Of a stretch of 64,000 bases of DNA, positions 16,183 to 25,657 are shown one piece after another (within the stretch, counting starts at the first letter, position 1; each line of letters opens with the position of its first letter). The DNA comes from Acinetobacter colistiniresistens (GTDB lineage Bacteria; Pseudomonadota; Gammaproteobacteria; Pseudomonadales; Moraxellaceae). The notes under the pieces are model-generated. The model saw nothing but the letters and a program-made list of their open reading frames with translations. It had not been told where the DNA came from and did no database searches. The stretch is from NCBI RefSeq assembly GCF_024582815.1, contig NZ_CP102099.1, positions 2,604,001 through 2,668,000 on the forward strand, written 5' to 3'. The translations under genes were made by a program, and so were the position numbers.

Positions 16183-17361
16183 TTGTCAAAGCAAAAACTA
16201 AAGATTGGTATCGTAGTGGGAGAAGTTTCTGGAGATACTCTAGGGGTGAAACTCATGCGCAGTTTTCGCGAACAAGGTATCGAGGCCGAATTTGAGGGAA
16301 TTGGCGGTCCACAAATGATTGCAGAAGGATTTCATAGTTATTATCCGATGGAAATTCTATCAGTGATGGGAATTGTTGAAGTTCTTAAAGATTTAAAGAA
16401 GCTATTTGCAGTACGTGATGGTCTGGTTGAACGCTGGACTGAGCATCCCGTTGATATTTTTATTGGTATTGATGCGCCAGATTTTAATTTACGCCTCTCA
16501 AAAACTATTAAAGAAAAACAGTTACCGATTAAGACCGTACAATATGTCAGTCCATCAGTATGGGCTTGGCGTCAAGGTCGTGTCCATGGGATTAAACGCA
16601 GTATTGACTTGGTTCTGTGTTTATTTCCATTTGAAAAAACCTTTTATGAGAACTATGACGTTGCAGCTGCGTTTGTCGGGCATCCATTGGCCAAGCAACT
16701 GCCTTTAAAAAATCCAATTACTGAGGCCAAACATCAATTGGGTCTGTCTGCAAACAAAACCCATATCGCATTACTACCAGGTAGCCGTCGTGGTGAGATT
16801 GAGCGATTATTGCCCTTATTGACTGGCGCTGCAGAAATCTTGCACCGTAAACATCCTGATCTGGAGTTCTTAATCCCAGCAATTAATGATGCACGTAAAC
16901 ATCAGATTGAACAGGGTATTCAACACTTGGATGTCAGTTTAAAAGCAAAAATTCATGTTTTAGAAAATAGTGATGCGGAATCTAAAATTGGTCGTACAGT
17001 CATGAATGCCAGTGATATTGTGGCATTGGCATCGGGTACTGCGACACTGGAAGCGATGTTACTACATCGCCCAATGGTAACGTTCTATAAATTAAATTGG
17101 TTGACCTATCTGATTGCGAAATTCATGGTTAAAATCCCGTATTACTCCTTACCGAATATTATTGCGGGTAAGAAAGTGATTGAGGAACTGATTCAAGCCG
17201 ATGCAACACCACAGCATTTAGCCACTGAAATTGAACGTTTAATGGATCACGAAACGGCACATATTCAAATGATGCAGCATTTAAGCATGCATAAACAGCT
17301 GATTTCAGGAAATACTGAAGATCCAGTACAGGCGATTCTGAATTGCTTAAAAACGGGTTAA
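16183..17361 (+). CDS. lpxB: Lipid-A-disaccharide synthase
   Basis: The 392-residue protein matches LpxB (glycosyltransferase family 19): KIGIVVGEVSGDTLG at the start, FIGIDAPDFNL near residue 95, YVSPSVWAWRQGR near 125, LLPGSRRGEI near 205 and ASGTATLEAML near 290. It joins UDP-2,3-diacylglucosamine to lipid X in the lipid A pathway at the inner membrane. The start is most likely TTG 16183, preceded by a GTGGA element and in register with the family N-terminus. The open frame extends to 16084 but that extension is unlike LpxB. It stands alone with its own terminator. Confidence 0.92.
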   Translation: MSKQKLKIGIVVGEVSGDTLGVKLMRSFREQGIEAEFEGIGGPQMIAEGFHSYYPMEILSVMGIVEVLKDLKKLFAVRDGLVERWTEHPVDIFIGIDAPDFNLRLSKTIKEKQLPIKTVQYVSPSVWAWRQGRVHGIKRSIDLVLCLFPFEKTFYENYDVAAAFVGHPLAKQLPLKNPITEAKHQLGLSANKTHIALLPGSRRGEIERLLPLLTGAAEILHRKHPDLEFLIPAINDARKHQIEQGIQHLDVSLKAKIHVLENSDAESKIGRTVMNASDIVALASGTATLEAMLLHRPMVTFYKLNWLTYLIAKFMVKIPYYSLPNIIAGKKVIEELIQADATPQHLATEIERLMDHETAHIQMMQHLSMHKQLISGNTEDPVQAILNCLKTG

Positions 17362-17364
17362 ATA

Positions 17365-17394
17365 AAAAAGGTGGCGATTAAGCCACCTTTTTTT
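17365..17394 (+). terminator. Rho-independent terminator after lpxB
   Basis: A 10-bp stem, AAAAGGTGGC with GCCACCTTTT, and a long T-tract. It lies between convergent lpxB and the DUF2797 gene and may serve both. Confidence 0.88.
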
Positions 17395-17405
17395 ATGCAT
17401 ATCAT

Positions 17406-18275
17406 TCAGGCACGAAGGATTAGTTCATAACCTGTATATTTACGGATATTGATCACACCAATATCCATTAATAAATACTGACCTTTGATTCCTTGCAACA
17501 CACCACGAATTTTTGGTGTTTTATCCAAATTCAGCGATTTAATCTTTTCAGGATAATGCTCAACTGGATAGATAAATTCACGTGGCGTTTCATCTTCCAA
17601 GAATTCCAAGCTTTCGTTAAATTCAAGGTTCTGATTGAATTCTTCACGGATGCTTTGAATTTTCGGAGCGAATTCTTCCAGAATCTGATCGCGTTTTTCA
17701 ATCAGATCTAATGGCTCAGCCTCACCTTTGAGCAGTTTACGCCAGTCTGTTTTATCTGCGATTTGTGTACCAATTAAAGTTTCCAGATGACCAGACAAAC
17801 GACGTGAGCCGACTTTCATAATAGGTAAAGCCTGAGTTGCACCTTGGTCTAGCCAACGTGTTGGCATATTGACGATACGAGTAATCCCGATTTTCAAGGC
17901 ACTTGAGTTAGCTAAATATACAATATGCGGCTGGAAACAGACATCATGTGCGAACTGGTCTTCACGACACGTTCCTAAGTGATAATGGCAGGTTTCAGGC
18001 TTCATGATACAGAGGTCACATTCAGCTTTAGTTTTAAAACATTTAAAACAATGACCTTGTGAATAAGACTTCGGTGTTTTTGCGCCGCAAGAGGTACAAA
18101 AAATATTACCGGTCCATTCAATCTCGATTTCTTGCCCTAAAACAAAGGGAAGGTCAGTTTCTGAACGATCTAATATAAATTTATATTCAACATTTGCCTT
18201 GCTTGTTGATTGATCAGTTACACTATGCGTTTTGAGCGCTGCATGCATTTTATGACAAATGCCTTGTAGTTCCAT
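17406..18275 (-). CDS. DUF2797 domain protein with zinc-binding cysteines
   Basis: The 289-residue protein has a Cys-rich middle: CTSCG, then CFKC, then CDLCIMKPETCHYHLGTC (about residues 60-105). Next comes QPHIVYLANSSALKIGITR and RWLDQGATQALPI, both typical of DUF2797. The pattern suggests one or more zinc sites followed by a GIY-YIG-like fold, which is an inference from the LANS-KIGITR segment. Function is unknown. It overlaps nothing but starts 38 bp from the divergent DUF6231 gene, so the two share a promoter region. Confidence 0.78.
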   Translation of the reverse strand: MELQGICHKMHAALKTHSVTDQSTSKANVEYKFILDRSETDLPFVLGQEIEIEWTGNIFCTSCGAKTPKSYSQGHCFKCFKTKAECDLCIMKPETCHYHLGTCREDQFAHDVCFQPHIVYLANSSALKIGITRIVNMPTRWLDQGATQALPIMKVGSRRLSGHLETLIGTQIADKTDWRKLLKGEAEPLDLIEKRDQILEEFAPKIQSIREEFNQNLEFNESLEFLEDETPREFIYPVEHYPEKIKSLNLDKTPKIRGVLQGIKGQYLLMDIGVINIRKYTGYELILRA

Positions 18276-18312
18276 TAATAAACTCTCATCTTTTCAATCA
18301 AGGGTTGCAGTT

Positions 18313-18774
18313 ATGGCTGAACAAAATGTCATCACTTCTATGCTAGACGATTTATCTCAAGAACAGCCCATTCATACTGCACTTTGTATCGGTCAGCAGA
18401 TTGACCAAAATGCTTCAATTCAATGGCATTATTTTAACGTAACTGACTTTTTAAGTCTGCCATTTACGCAGCGTTATGATTTAGGTTTTGTATTATTTGA
18501 TACCGAAGAAATGCAAAACATCACCGAAACACAAAAAGCACAGCTATTGGTGAAGTTAAGAGACCTGATGGCAAAGCGGATTGTGGTGGTTAGCAAGTTG
18601 GATGATGAAAAGTTACTACGTTCGCTTGGTTTTACTCAATTGATTGATAAAACTACGCATGACAATGATTTTGCTTTATGGCAATTCAATATTTTGACTT
18701 ATAAGCATGTGCCTGATTGGTTTAATTCTAAATTTTGGGCGAATCCTGAGAATTGGGATAAATTCCGCTGGTAA
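18313..18774 (+). CDS. DUF6231-like hypothetical protein
   Basis: The 153-residue soluble protein has a Rossmann-like beginning (HTALCIGQQIDQ) with YDLGFVLFDTEEM and KRIVVVSKL segments, and ends in a conserved aromatic tail (WFNSKFWANPENWDKFRW). I recognise it only as a conserved protein of Pseudomonas and Acinetobacter, close to DUF6231. ATG 18313 has AAGGG upstream; the open frame goes further upstream but without a good start. It is divergent from the DUF2797 gene. Confidence 0.6.
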   Translation: MAEQNVITSMLDDLSQEQPIHTALCIGQQIDQNASIQWHYFNVTDFLSLPFTQRYDLGFVLFDTEEMQNITETQKAQLLVKLRDLMAKRIVVVSKLDDEKLLRSLGFTQLIDKTTHDNDFALWQFNILTYKHVPDWFNSKFWANPENWDKFRW

Positions 18775-18892
18775 AATAATCAGACTGGGAAAGGTTGCAA
18801 GTTCTTGCAAAATTTAACAATTTAACTTTGTTTTGTGCTTTCAAAGCAGCGTATGCTTTTTGCATAAATAATTCCAAAGGAAAGTTTAAGTC

Positions 18893-19507
18893 ATGACTGA
18901 TTTAACCAACATTGTTGAAATTTTAGCAAAGCAAGCTTTAGGCGGTCAGCAGCAATCGGGTCAAGCTGGTGGTTTAGGTGGGATTTTAGGTTCTGTTCTT
19001 GGACAACTTGGTGGACAACAGCAAAATACTCAAGGCCAACAAGGTGGTTTAGGTGGGATATTAGGCTCTGTATTGGGACAATTGGGTGGGGCAAATAGCT
19101 CAACCCAAAGCAATGCTACGGGTGGCAATACTGCACAAACCTTATTGATTGCAGTATTACCTTTGGTTTTGGCTTGGATTCAAAAACAAGGTGGTTTGCA
19201 AGGCGCATTGGATAAACTGAAAAATGCGGGTTTATCCAATCAAGTACAAAGTTGGGTTGATCCGCAACAACAAAATGCAGCAGATGTTCCAGCACAAAAT
19301 ATTCAAAGTTTGTTTGATGATCAGGATGTTGAACAGGTTGCACAACAAACTCAGGCACCAAAACAGGCCATTTATGGCGCAATTGCCTCTGTTTTACCCC
19401 AAGTCATTGATTCTTTAACACCTCAAGGCAGCAGCACCAATCCGCAAGAAGCCAATCAAGATATTCAGCAAGTCTTGAATTTGGTGAGTGGCTTCCTTAA
19501 AAAGTAA
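18893..19507 (+). CDS. DUF937/YidB-like protein with Gly/Gln-rich duplicated segment
   Basis: The 204-residue protein has an N-terminal helix, then two near-identical copies of GGLGGILGSVLGQLGG (about residues 27-42 and 52-67) separated by Gln-rich linkers. A hydrophobic LLIAVLPLVLAWI segment and a C-terminal alpha-helical part (IASVLPQVIDSLTP) follow. This matches the YidB/DUF937 type, small proteins of unknown role. AAAGGA 10 bp before ATG 18893 supports the start. It stands alone between two terminable regions. The duplication is visible at DNA level as well. Confidence 0.72.
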   Translation: MTDLTNIVEILAKQALGGQQQSGQAGGLGGILGSVLGQLGGQQQNTQGQQGGLGGILGSVLGQLGGANSSTQSNATGGNTAQTLLIAVLPLVLAWIQKQGGLQGALDKLKNAGLSNQVQSWVDPQQQNAADVPAQNIQSLFDDQDVEQVAQQTQAPKQAIYGAIASVLPQVIDSLTPQGSSTNPQEANQDIQQVLNLVSGFLKK

Positions 19508-19519
19508 AATATTTTTATG

Positions 19520-19553
19520 CAAAAAAACCTGTTCATTTGAGCAGGCTTTTTTT
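19520..19553 (+). terminator. Rho-independent terminator after the DUF937 gene
   Basis: A CCTGTTC/GAGCAGG stem with one G-T pair is flanked by an A-tract and eight T residues. It lies between convergent genes and could act on both strands. Confidence 0.82.
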
Positions 19554-19571
19554 TAGACTAAGTATCGATCG

Positions 19572-21104
19572 CTACTCTGAAATGAATGATGTACTACATT
19601 TTAGCTTTAACTTTTCAGCGGTCGGTGCTGCTCTGTAAACGATGCTTGGTTCAGGGAATAGCTTGAGCAGTGAACTATACAGTAATGCTGCAAGGAAGAT
19701 ACTGATCGGTAAACTTAGATCGAGCCCATTGAATAAATGCCCCCAAATACCAATAAACTGATCAGGTAAATGCACGAAACATAAGCCGATCACGGCGCTT
19801 GGAATCCATGCGATGATGCCACGCCAATTCCAGCCATGGTGAAACCAATAAGCACCACCTTTTAGACCATTTGCAAATACCTGTAAATCATCGTTTCTGT
19901 AATATCCGTTACGTTTGATAAATCCAATAATCATAATAATGATCCATGGGCTGGTGCATACCACGATCAAAGTGGCAAAAGTCATTACACTTTGGGTTAG
20001 ATTTGCTGCAAAACGGCCTATAAAAATAAATAGAATAGACAGTAGGCCGATCCAGATCGTGGCTTTTACTCGCGTGAGTGACTTTGGAAAAAGACTCGAC
20101 AAATCCAAACCTGTACCGTACAAGGCTGTAGTTCCAGTAGACAGCCCACCAATCAGTGCAATTAAACATAGCGGAATAAAATACCAAGCAGGTGCAATCT
20201 GGATTAGCCCACCAATATAATTATTCTGTTGCATAAAGGTTGGAACACTATTGGCAACAATACTGGCTGTCATGAGACCAAAGAGAAAAGGAATTAAAGT
20301 TGCGAGTTGTGAAACAAAAACTGCCGCCATAATCTTGTGGGATGCAGTTTCTTTTGGAATATAACGTGACCAACCACCTAAGAATGTACCAAAGGAAACG
20401 GGATTGCTGAATGCAATTAATGCTGCGCCCATGAACGCTGCCCAAAAGCCAGTATGCCCCAATTGAAGTTGTCCTGCATAGCTTGAATCAAATTGTGTGG
20501 AAAAAGCGAACATCCCTAAAAAGAATAATAGGCTGGAAGCGATCACTGCAATGCGATTGACCAGCAGCATAAAACGAAAGCCATAGATACAAATAATCAG
20601 TACCAGTAAGGCAAATCCACAATACACCAGTCCATACAGCCAATTACTTTGATATGAGCTTGCAAACAGTCGCTCGGTTGCACCAATCAGGGCATCACCA
20701 GAACTCCAAACGGAGAGGGAAAAGAAGGCAATGGCTGTCAGTAAGGATAAAAATGAACCAACAATTCTACCATGGACACCAAAATGGGCAGCCGAAGCAA
20801 CGGCATTATTGGTTCCAGTTCGAGCGCCAAAAATGCCCATCGGTGCTAAAATACATCTACCCAATAAGACACCGCATAAGATTGCCCAGAATCCAGCCTG
20901 AAAAGACAGACCAAATACAATCGGGAAGCTGCCTAAGACACAGGTGGAAAACGTATTGGCGCCGCCAAAACTGAGGCGAAATAAATCAAATGGCGTTGCT
21001 GTCCGAGCATGCGCAGGGATTTCTTCGATACCATAACTTTCAATTGTTGTAATCTGTTTAGAACGATCTCTATGCATGATGAGCGACTCTCCATATTCAT
21101 TCAT
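19572..21104 (-). CDS. NCS1-family nucleobase/cation symporter-like permease
   Basis: The 510-residue protein has about 12 membrane helices and the NCS1 opening pattern IPAHARTATPFDLFRLSFGGANTFSTCVLG, similar to cytosine permease CodB. NCS1 proteins import cytosine, purines, hydantoins or related compounds. As the third gene after a guanidinobutyrase and an MFS carrier (26 bp gap), it more likely handles a guanidino compound or related amine. ATG 21104 is used; ATG 21077, preceded by GGAGAG, is an equally good start and would give 501 residues. The substrate is inferred from context only. Confidence 0.75.
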   Translation of the reverse strand: MNEYGESLIMHRDRSKQITTIESYGIEEIPAHARTATPFDLFRLSFGGANTFSTCVLGSFPIVFGLSFQAGFWAILCGVLLGRCILAPMGIFGARTGTNNAVASAAHFGVHGRIVGSFLSLLTAIAFFSLSVWSSGDALIGATERLFASSYQSNWLYGLVYCGFALLVLIICIYGFRFMLLVNRIAVIASSLLFFLGMFAFSTQFDSSYAGQLQLGHTGFWAAFMGAALIAFSNPVSFGTFLGGWSRYIPKETASHKIMAAVFVSQLATLIPFLFGLMTASIVANSVPTFMQQNNYIGGLIQIAPAWYFIPLCLIALIGGLSTGTTALYGTGLDLSSLFPKSLTRVKATIWIGLLSILFIFIGRFAANLTQSVMTFATLIVVCTSPWIIIMIIGFIKRNGYYRNDDLQVFANGLKGGAYWFHHGWNWRGIIAWIPSAVIGLCFVHLPDQFIGIWGHLFNGLDLSLPISIFLAALLYSSLLKLFPEPSIVYRAAPTAEKLKLKCSTSFISE

Positions 21105-21130
21105 GAATAACCCTAGGTTCTTTTTGTTAG

Positions 21131-22447
21131 TTATCCATTCAGCAGCTTGTTCGGGACTTGGTTGCTTTCGTATTGGTGGCTGAGCTGTTGTTGTCTTAAT
21201 CGGGTAATGCCAGAAATTCCAATCAGAGATAACAGTGATAGGAAACTAAACAGAAAAGCTAAAGGGAGCCATTGGCCTGCATAATGTTGAGCCAACAAAG
21301 TTCCAATGATGGGTGTAGTGCCACTGGTGATTGCCGCAATCATTTGATAGGAAATGGAAATCCCTGAATAGCGGACATGTGCAGGAAACGCTTCAGCCAT
21401 AAAACCTGCGACCACAGCATATAAAGATGACAAGGCAAGTACAGCCAAGGTGATACCTAACACGATGAAATAGATATTTTTAGTGCTGACCAACATAAAC
21501 ATGGGATAAGGAATGATGATGCAGAGGATTGCTGCCCAGAATAAAAAGCGATGTGCTCCAATTTTACTGGCATACCAAGCAGCAATAGGCATGGCTAAAA
21601 ATTCAAATAGGGTGACCCAGAACAATGCATCTAATATCGTTGGTCGGCTGATACCCATATACTGCGTGACATAGCTAATCATAAAAGTATTGGTAAAAAA
21701 GAAACCCGCAGTGCCAATGGTGATGGCGAGACCTGCAAAGACCACTTGTGGCCAATAATTTTTAAGCAATTCTTTGACAGGGTATTTGGCTATTTCTTGC
21801 TTGGCTTGCATCTGTTTGAACTCTGGGGATTCTTCAACGCCTAAGCGAATCGCAAGGCCGATCAGCATAAATACAAAACTGAGTAAAAAAGGCACTCGCC
21901 AGCCCCAGCTCAGTAAGGCTTGTTCATCCAAAGACGTAATGCCTTTAAAGACTAAAAGACACAGAATCAAACCTGCTGGACTACCCATTTGCGCAAAAGA
22001 AGCAAAAAAGGTTTTTTTATGGGCAGGGGCATGTTCGCTGGCCATTAACACGGCACCGCCCCATTCACCACCGACAGATAAGCCTTGCAAAAAGCGCAGT
22101 CCAATCAGCAGAACAGGTGCCCAAATTCCGATATGATCATAACTGGGTATCAAGCCAATGCCTGTAGTCGCCAGTCCCATCAGTAGCATGGTAAACAGCA
22201 GCATTTTTTTGCGGCCTAATTTATCGCCTAAATGTCCGAAAATAACGGCAGCAATTGGTCTGGCAATAAAACCGACAGCAAAGGTTGCAAAAGCTGCTAA
22301 TGTGCCAGTTACAGGATCAGTTTCAGGAAAAAATACCAAGCCGAGAACCAAGGCGGCAGCTGTTGCATAAACATAGAAGTCATAAAACTCAATAGTTGTA
22401 CCAACGAAGGCTGCTGCCGCAGCCCGTTTTGATTGATCTTTTTTCAT
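21131..22447 (-). CDS. MFS transporter, metabolite:H+ symporter type
   Basis: The 438-residue protein has 12 predicted helices. The MHS-family features are present: AAAAAFVGTTIEFYDFYVYATAAALV at the N-terminus, HLGDKLGRKKMLLFTML (motif A) near residue 75 and GLRFLQGLSVGGEWGGAVLM near residue 118. Relatives carry shikimate, proline/betaine or dicarboxylates. Here it lies between a guanidinobutyrase (51 bp upstream) and an NCS1 permease, so uptake of 4-guanidinobutyrate or a related acid is plausible. The ribosome site is weak. Confidence 0.8.
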   Translation of the reverse strand: MKKDQSKRAAAAAFVGTTIEFYDFYVYATAAALVLGLVFFPETDPVTGTLAAFATFAVGFIARPIAAVIFGHLGDKLGRKKMLLFTMLLMGLATTGIGLIPSYDHIGIWAPVLLIGLRFLQGLSVGGEWGGAVLMASEHAPAHKKTFFASFAQMGSPAGLILCLLVFKGITSLDEQALLSWGWRVPFLLSFVFMLIGLAIRLGVEESPEFKQMQAKQEIAKYPVKELLKNYWPQVVFAGLAITIGTAGFFFTNTFMISYVTQYMGISRPTILDALFWVTLFEFLAMPIAAWYASKIGAHRFLFWAAILCIIIPYPMFMLVSTKNIYFIVLGITLAVLALSSLYAVVAGFMAEAFPAHVRYSGISISYQMIAAITSGTTPIIGTLLAQHYAGQWLPLAFLFSFLSLLSLIGISGITRLRQQQLSHQYESNQVPNKLLNG

Positions 22448-22498
22448 TCCGTATCGACCTATTCAAATCCATGTTTTTTCTTGTTTTATAGCGGGGAA

Positions 22499-23461
22499 TT
22501 ATTTACGTATTTTCACTCCGGGAAGCACGCATAACATTTCATAGAGCAAATTTGCACCCAGTAATGAGGTGTTACCGGTAGTGTCGTAAGGCGGAGAAAC
22601 TTCAACCAGATCACATCCGATCAGATCTAATCCCTGACAGCCACGAATAATCTCCATCGCTTGAATCGTGGTCAAACCACCAATTTCAGGTGTTCCTGTA
22701 CCTGGTGCCCACGCTGGGTCAATCCCATCAATATCAAAAGATAAATATACAGGCCCACCACCGACTTGCGCTCTCACTTCCTGCATTAAGGGTGCAAGTG
22801 ATTTATGCCAGCATTCTTCTGCTTGAACGACACGGAAGCCTTGACGGCGACTCCAGTTAAAATCATCTGCACTATAGCCTTGGGCGCGCAAACCGATTTG
22901 AACGACACGTTGACAATCAAGTAGACCTTCTTCGGCAGCACGTCGAAAAGTGGTGCCATGTGCAACTTTTTCACCAAACATTTCGTCGTTGACGTCAGCA
23001 TGTGCATCGATATGAACCAAACCTACAGGACCATGTTTTTTATGGATTGCACGTAGGATAGGCAGGGTCAGCGTATGATCCCCGCCGATAGTGAGTGGAA
23101 TAATGGGATGTGCCAGTATGCGGTCATAATGCTCTTCAATAATGCGCACCGCTTCTGTCAAATTAAAGGTATTGATCGGGACATCACCAATATCAGCCAC
23201 ATTGAGTGAGTCAAACGGTGCTGCACCTGTTGCCATGTTATATGGACGAATCATGACGGATTCAGCACGGATTTGCCGAGGGCCGAAACGTGTTCCAGAG
23301 CGTAGGGAGGTACCAATATCTAAAGGAATCCCAACAAAAGCGGCATCGAGTTCTGCCAGACCTGCGTCATTATCCACAACTGGTAGTCGTAACATAGAGG
23401 CAATACCACCAAAGCGTGGCATTTCATTTCCACCGAGCGGTTGATTTAACGTCTTGTTCAT
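22499..23461 (-). CDS. gbuA: Guanidinobutyrase (ureohydrolase family)
   Basis: The 320-residue protein is very close to Pseudomonas GbuA in what I recall of its sequence: QPLGGNEMPRFGGIA at the N-terminus and SGTRFGPRQIRAESV near residue 55. The binuclear manganese motifs are GGDHT (about 130), DAHADVND (about 155) and SFDIDGIDPAWAPGTGTPE (about 230). It splits 4-guanidinobutyrate into urea and 4-aminobutyrate, a step in arginine and agmatine breakdown. GGAGAAAC before ATG 23461 is a strong ribosome site. It leads a three-gene operon with two carriers, divergent from a LysR gene. Agmatinase or 3-guanidinopropionase activity is less likely. Confidence 0.87.
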   Translation of the reverse strand: MNKTLNQPLGGNEMPRFGGIASMLRLPVVDNDAGLAELDAAFVGIPLDIGTSLRSGTRFGPRQIRAESVMIRPYNMATGAAPFDSLNVADIGDVPINTFNLTEAVRIIEEHYDRILAHPIIPLTIGGDHTLTLPILRAIHKKHGPVGLVHIDAHADVNDEMFGEKVAHGTTFRRAAEEGLLDCQRVVQIGLRAQGYSADDFNWSRRQGFRVVQAEECWHKSLAPLMQEVRAQVGGGPVYLSFDIDGIDPAWAPGTGTPEIGGLTTIQAMEIIRGCQGLDLIGCDLVEVSPPYDTTGNTSLLGANLLYEMLCVLPGVKIRK

Positions 23462-23524
23462 TTGTTTCTCCTTTTTTCTATTTATTGACCAACATTGAAC
23501 AGGGTTAAATCCTATTTTTAAAAA

Positions 23525-23552
23525 ACTTAGTTGTGATTTTTCTAAACTAAGT
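23525..23552. promoter_or_regulatory. Dyad between gbuA and divergent lysR, candidate LysR-regulator site
   Basis: Two perfect 8-bp inverted arms, ACTTAGTT and AACTAAGT, are separated by 12 bp in the divergent promoter region. Size and position fit a LysR-type recognition site. Confidence 0.5.
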
Positions 23553-23598
23553 CTTATAGGAATGCTTTAAGATCGAATAATGCAGAGCGATATATGAG

Positions 23599-24537
23599 AT
23601 GGAAGCCATGACGCATATGGATATCAAGTTGGTTCGAATTTTTGTCAGTGTTGTAAGAAGTCAGGGGTTTGCTAATGCTCAGCAAGAGCTGAATCTTTCT
23701 ACTTCAGCCATTAGTACGTATATGACACAACTTGAGCAGCTGGTTGGTTTTAAGCTATGTGAACGTGGACGTGGAGGTTTTTCTTTAACGCAAAAAGGAG
23801 AAATGTTCTTTCAAGAAGCCAAGCGTATATTGAATGAACTGGATAACTTTTCCAGACATACAGCACAGATCAAAGGTGAACTAACTGGAACCATTAAAAT
23901 CGGCATGCTGGATTCTATGGTGACAGATCAAAATATTCCTTTAGATCAAATTATTCAGCAGTTTTCAGAGCAAAATCCGAATATTTATATCAAGTTGCAA
24001 GTACAATCCCCTTATGAGCTACAAACCGGGGTTTTGGAAAACCGTTTTGATGTGGCGATTGGTTGTTTTTTTCTAAAAATGAATGGGGTCATGTATCAGC
24101 CCTTACATAAAGAGCAACAATGGTTGTTTTGCAGTAATACCCATCCTTTGTATCAGCAGCAAGGTTTAACCGCAGAAAAAATTCGACGTGAAAAAATGGT
24201 GAGTCGTGGTTATTGGAGTCACACTGAATTGGCAAAGCAGGGCTTTAAGCATTCGTTTGCCACAGTTGACTCAATGGAAGCACAATTGATTCTTATTTTA
24301 TCGGGGCAATATATCGGTTATTTACCCGAACACTTTGCACACTATTGGCTAGAGCAACAGCGTTTAAAGGTCTTATTACCCGCAACTTTTGGCTATGCAG
24401 CACCTTTTTCTCTTATTTTCAGACGGGGCCGAACCCAAGATCCTGTGATTCAGAATTTCCGTAAAATTATTAAAAACTTTTTTGAAAAATATCTTTTTTA
24501 TAAAAATAAAAAAAGGGCAGATTGCCCTTTTCTATAA
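23599..24537 (+). CDS. LysR-family transcriptional regulator
   Basis: The 312-residue protein has an N-terminal winged helix-turn-helix (MDIKLVRIFVSVVRSQGFANAQ and LNLSTSAISTYMTQLEQ, about residues 7-55) and a LysR substrate-binding domain (TGTIKIGMLDSM from about residue 95). It is divergent from the gbuA operon, so it probably controls guanidinobutyrate use, like GbuR in Pseudomonas, although it is not clearly an orthologue. Starts at 23599, 23608 and 23617 are all possible; GGAAG lies before 23608. The 3' end contains a terminator hairpin. Confidence 0.82.
   Translation: MEAMTHMDIKLVRIFVSVVRSQGFANAQQELNLSTSAISTYMTQLEQLVGFKLCERGRGGFSLTQKGEMFFQEAKRILNELDNFSRHTAQIKGELTGTIKIGMLDSMVTDQNIPLDQIIQQFSEQNPNIYIKLQVQSPYELQTGVLENRFDVAIGCFFLKMNGVMYQPLHKEQQWLFCSNTHPLYQQQGLTAEKIRREKMVSRGYWSHTELAKQGFKHSFATVDSMEAQLILILSGQYIGYLPEHFAHYWLEQQRLKVLLPATFGYAAPFSLIFRRGRTQDPVIQNFRKIIKNFFEKYLFYKNKKRADCPFL
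24508..24532. terminator. Bidirectional terminator within the lysR 3' end
   Basis: AAAAGGGCA and TGCCCTTTT form a stem with A- and T-tracts. It overlaps the last codons of lysR and lies between lysR and the convergent porin gene. Confidence 0.75.
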
Positions 24538-24556
24538 GTTTGGATATAACTTCAAA

Positions 24557-25657
24557 TTAGAAGTTGTATTCCATACCTAAACCGATAACAGTTTTCTTGT
24601 TATCATCTTTTTGCCAATCGATTTTTTGCTGAGCAACAACCCCATAGAAGCGAGCTTGCTTGTTAATGTTGTAGTCTGCGCCTACGCCATATAGGTCATT
24701 TTTACGATCTTCACGGCCATCAACTTCAGTTTTAGCAGAGATATATTCTGCTTTTAACTTGATTGGTGTTTCAGGAATTACATATGCAGCCGTTACGCCA
24801 AATGCATTTTCTTTTAAGCCTTTATAAGAAACAGCAGCAGGTGCAGTGCCTACAACGACTGTATTATCAGTCGGCTTAGCTGTTTGCCATAATGCACCAA
24901 ATACCAAGCCCTTAGCACCAACTGGTGTTAAATCTAATGAACCTGTTACACGCACCGCATCAGAGTAAATTTTGCCACCAAGCTCTTTGTTATAAGCATT
25001 ATATGTTGATGCTACACCACGGTTACCCGCAACAGCTGCCGCTAAACCGATGTCTTTGTTTTCATAGGTAAGAGATGTTGAAATCCCATCACCAAAACCA
25101 TCACGGCTACCTTTTTGACCTTTAGCATCATTTTTGATAGCTGAAGATTCTTCACCTTGTTGGAACATGATGTTGAATGCCAAGCCGCCTAATAATTTTT
25201 TGTCAGTTTCAAAGCCAACTACGTTACTTAAACGATCTTCACCGACTAGAACTTTGGTCATATCAAGTTCAGTGTGATCGTTATAAATGTCTTGGTTATT
25301 ACCTGCGGCATTTTTAAGGTATGAATCATATTGACCTACTTTTAAAGTACCAATGCCATCTGATTTAATACCAACAAAACGGTTACGCATACCCCAATCT
25401 GTGTCTGAACCAGTACCGTCAGTTGCAACACCCCATTCTGCTAAATAAACTGCAGAAAGTTTATCAGTCAGTTTTTCTTCACCTTTCACACCAATACGAG
25501 AAGCGTTAGAGTTCACTTTTGTTACGCTTTCGTCTTTAAAACCATTTTTATCAATTTGATCCAAAGATACACTGAGCTTACCATACAATGTTGGTGCTGC
25601 TTGTGCTGCATTCATGGCTAAAGTTGCTACAGTAGCAGCAAGAAGCAATTTTTTCAT
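24557..25657 (-). CDS. Gram-negative general porin
   Basis: The 366-residue protein has a signal peptide ending MNAAQA, then a mature part that begins APTLYGKLSVSLDQI and carries SRIGVKGEEKLTDKLSAVYLAEWGV, the classic 16-strand porin opening (Porin_4 type). It ends in a terminal phenylalanine (GLGMEYNF), the outer-membrane sorting signal. It forms a trimeric diffusion pore. GGAGAAAT lies well before ATG 25657. It is convergent with the LysR gene and next to the guanidinobutyrate cluster, but nothing ties its substrate to that pathway. About 250 bp of non-coding DNA upstream is long enough for complex control. Confidence 0.85.
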   Translation of the reverse strand: MKKLLLAATVATLAMNAAQAAPTLYGKLSVSLDQIDKNGFKDESVTKVNSNASRIGVKGEEKLTDKLSAVYLAEWGVATDGTGSDTDWGMRNRFVGIKSDGIGTLKVGQYDSYLKNAAGNNQDIYNDHTELDMTKVLVGEDRLSNVVGFETDKKLLGGLAFNIMFQQGEESSAIKNDAKGQKGSRDGFGDGISTSLTYENKDIGLAAAVAGNRGVASTYNAYNKELGGKIYSDAVRVTGSLDLTPVGAKGLVFGALWQTAKPTDNTVVVGTAPAAVSYKGLKENAFGVTAAYVIPETPIKLKAEYISAKTEVDGREDRKNDLYGVGADYNINKQARFYGVVAQQKIDWQKDDNKKTVIGLGMEYNF

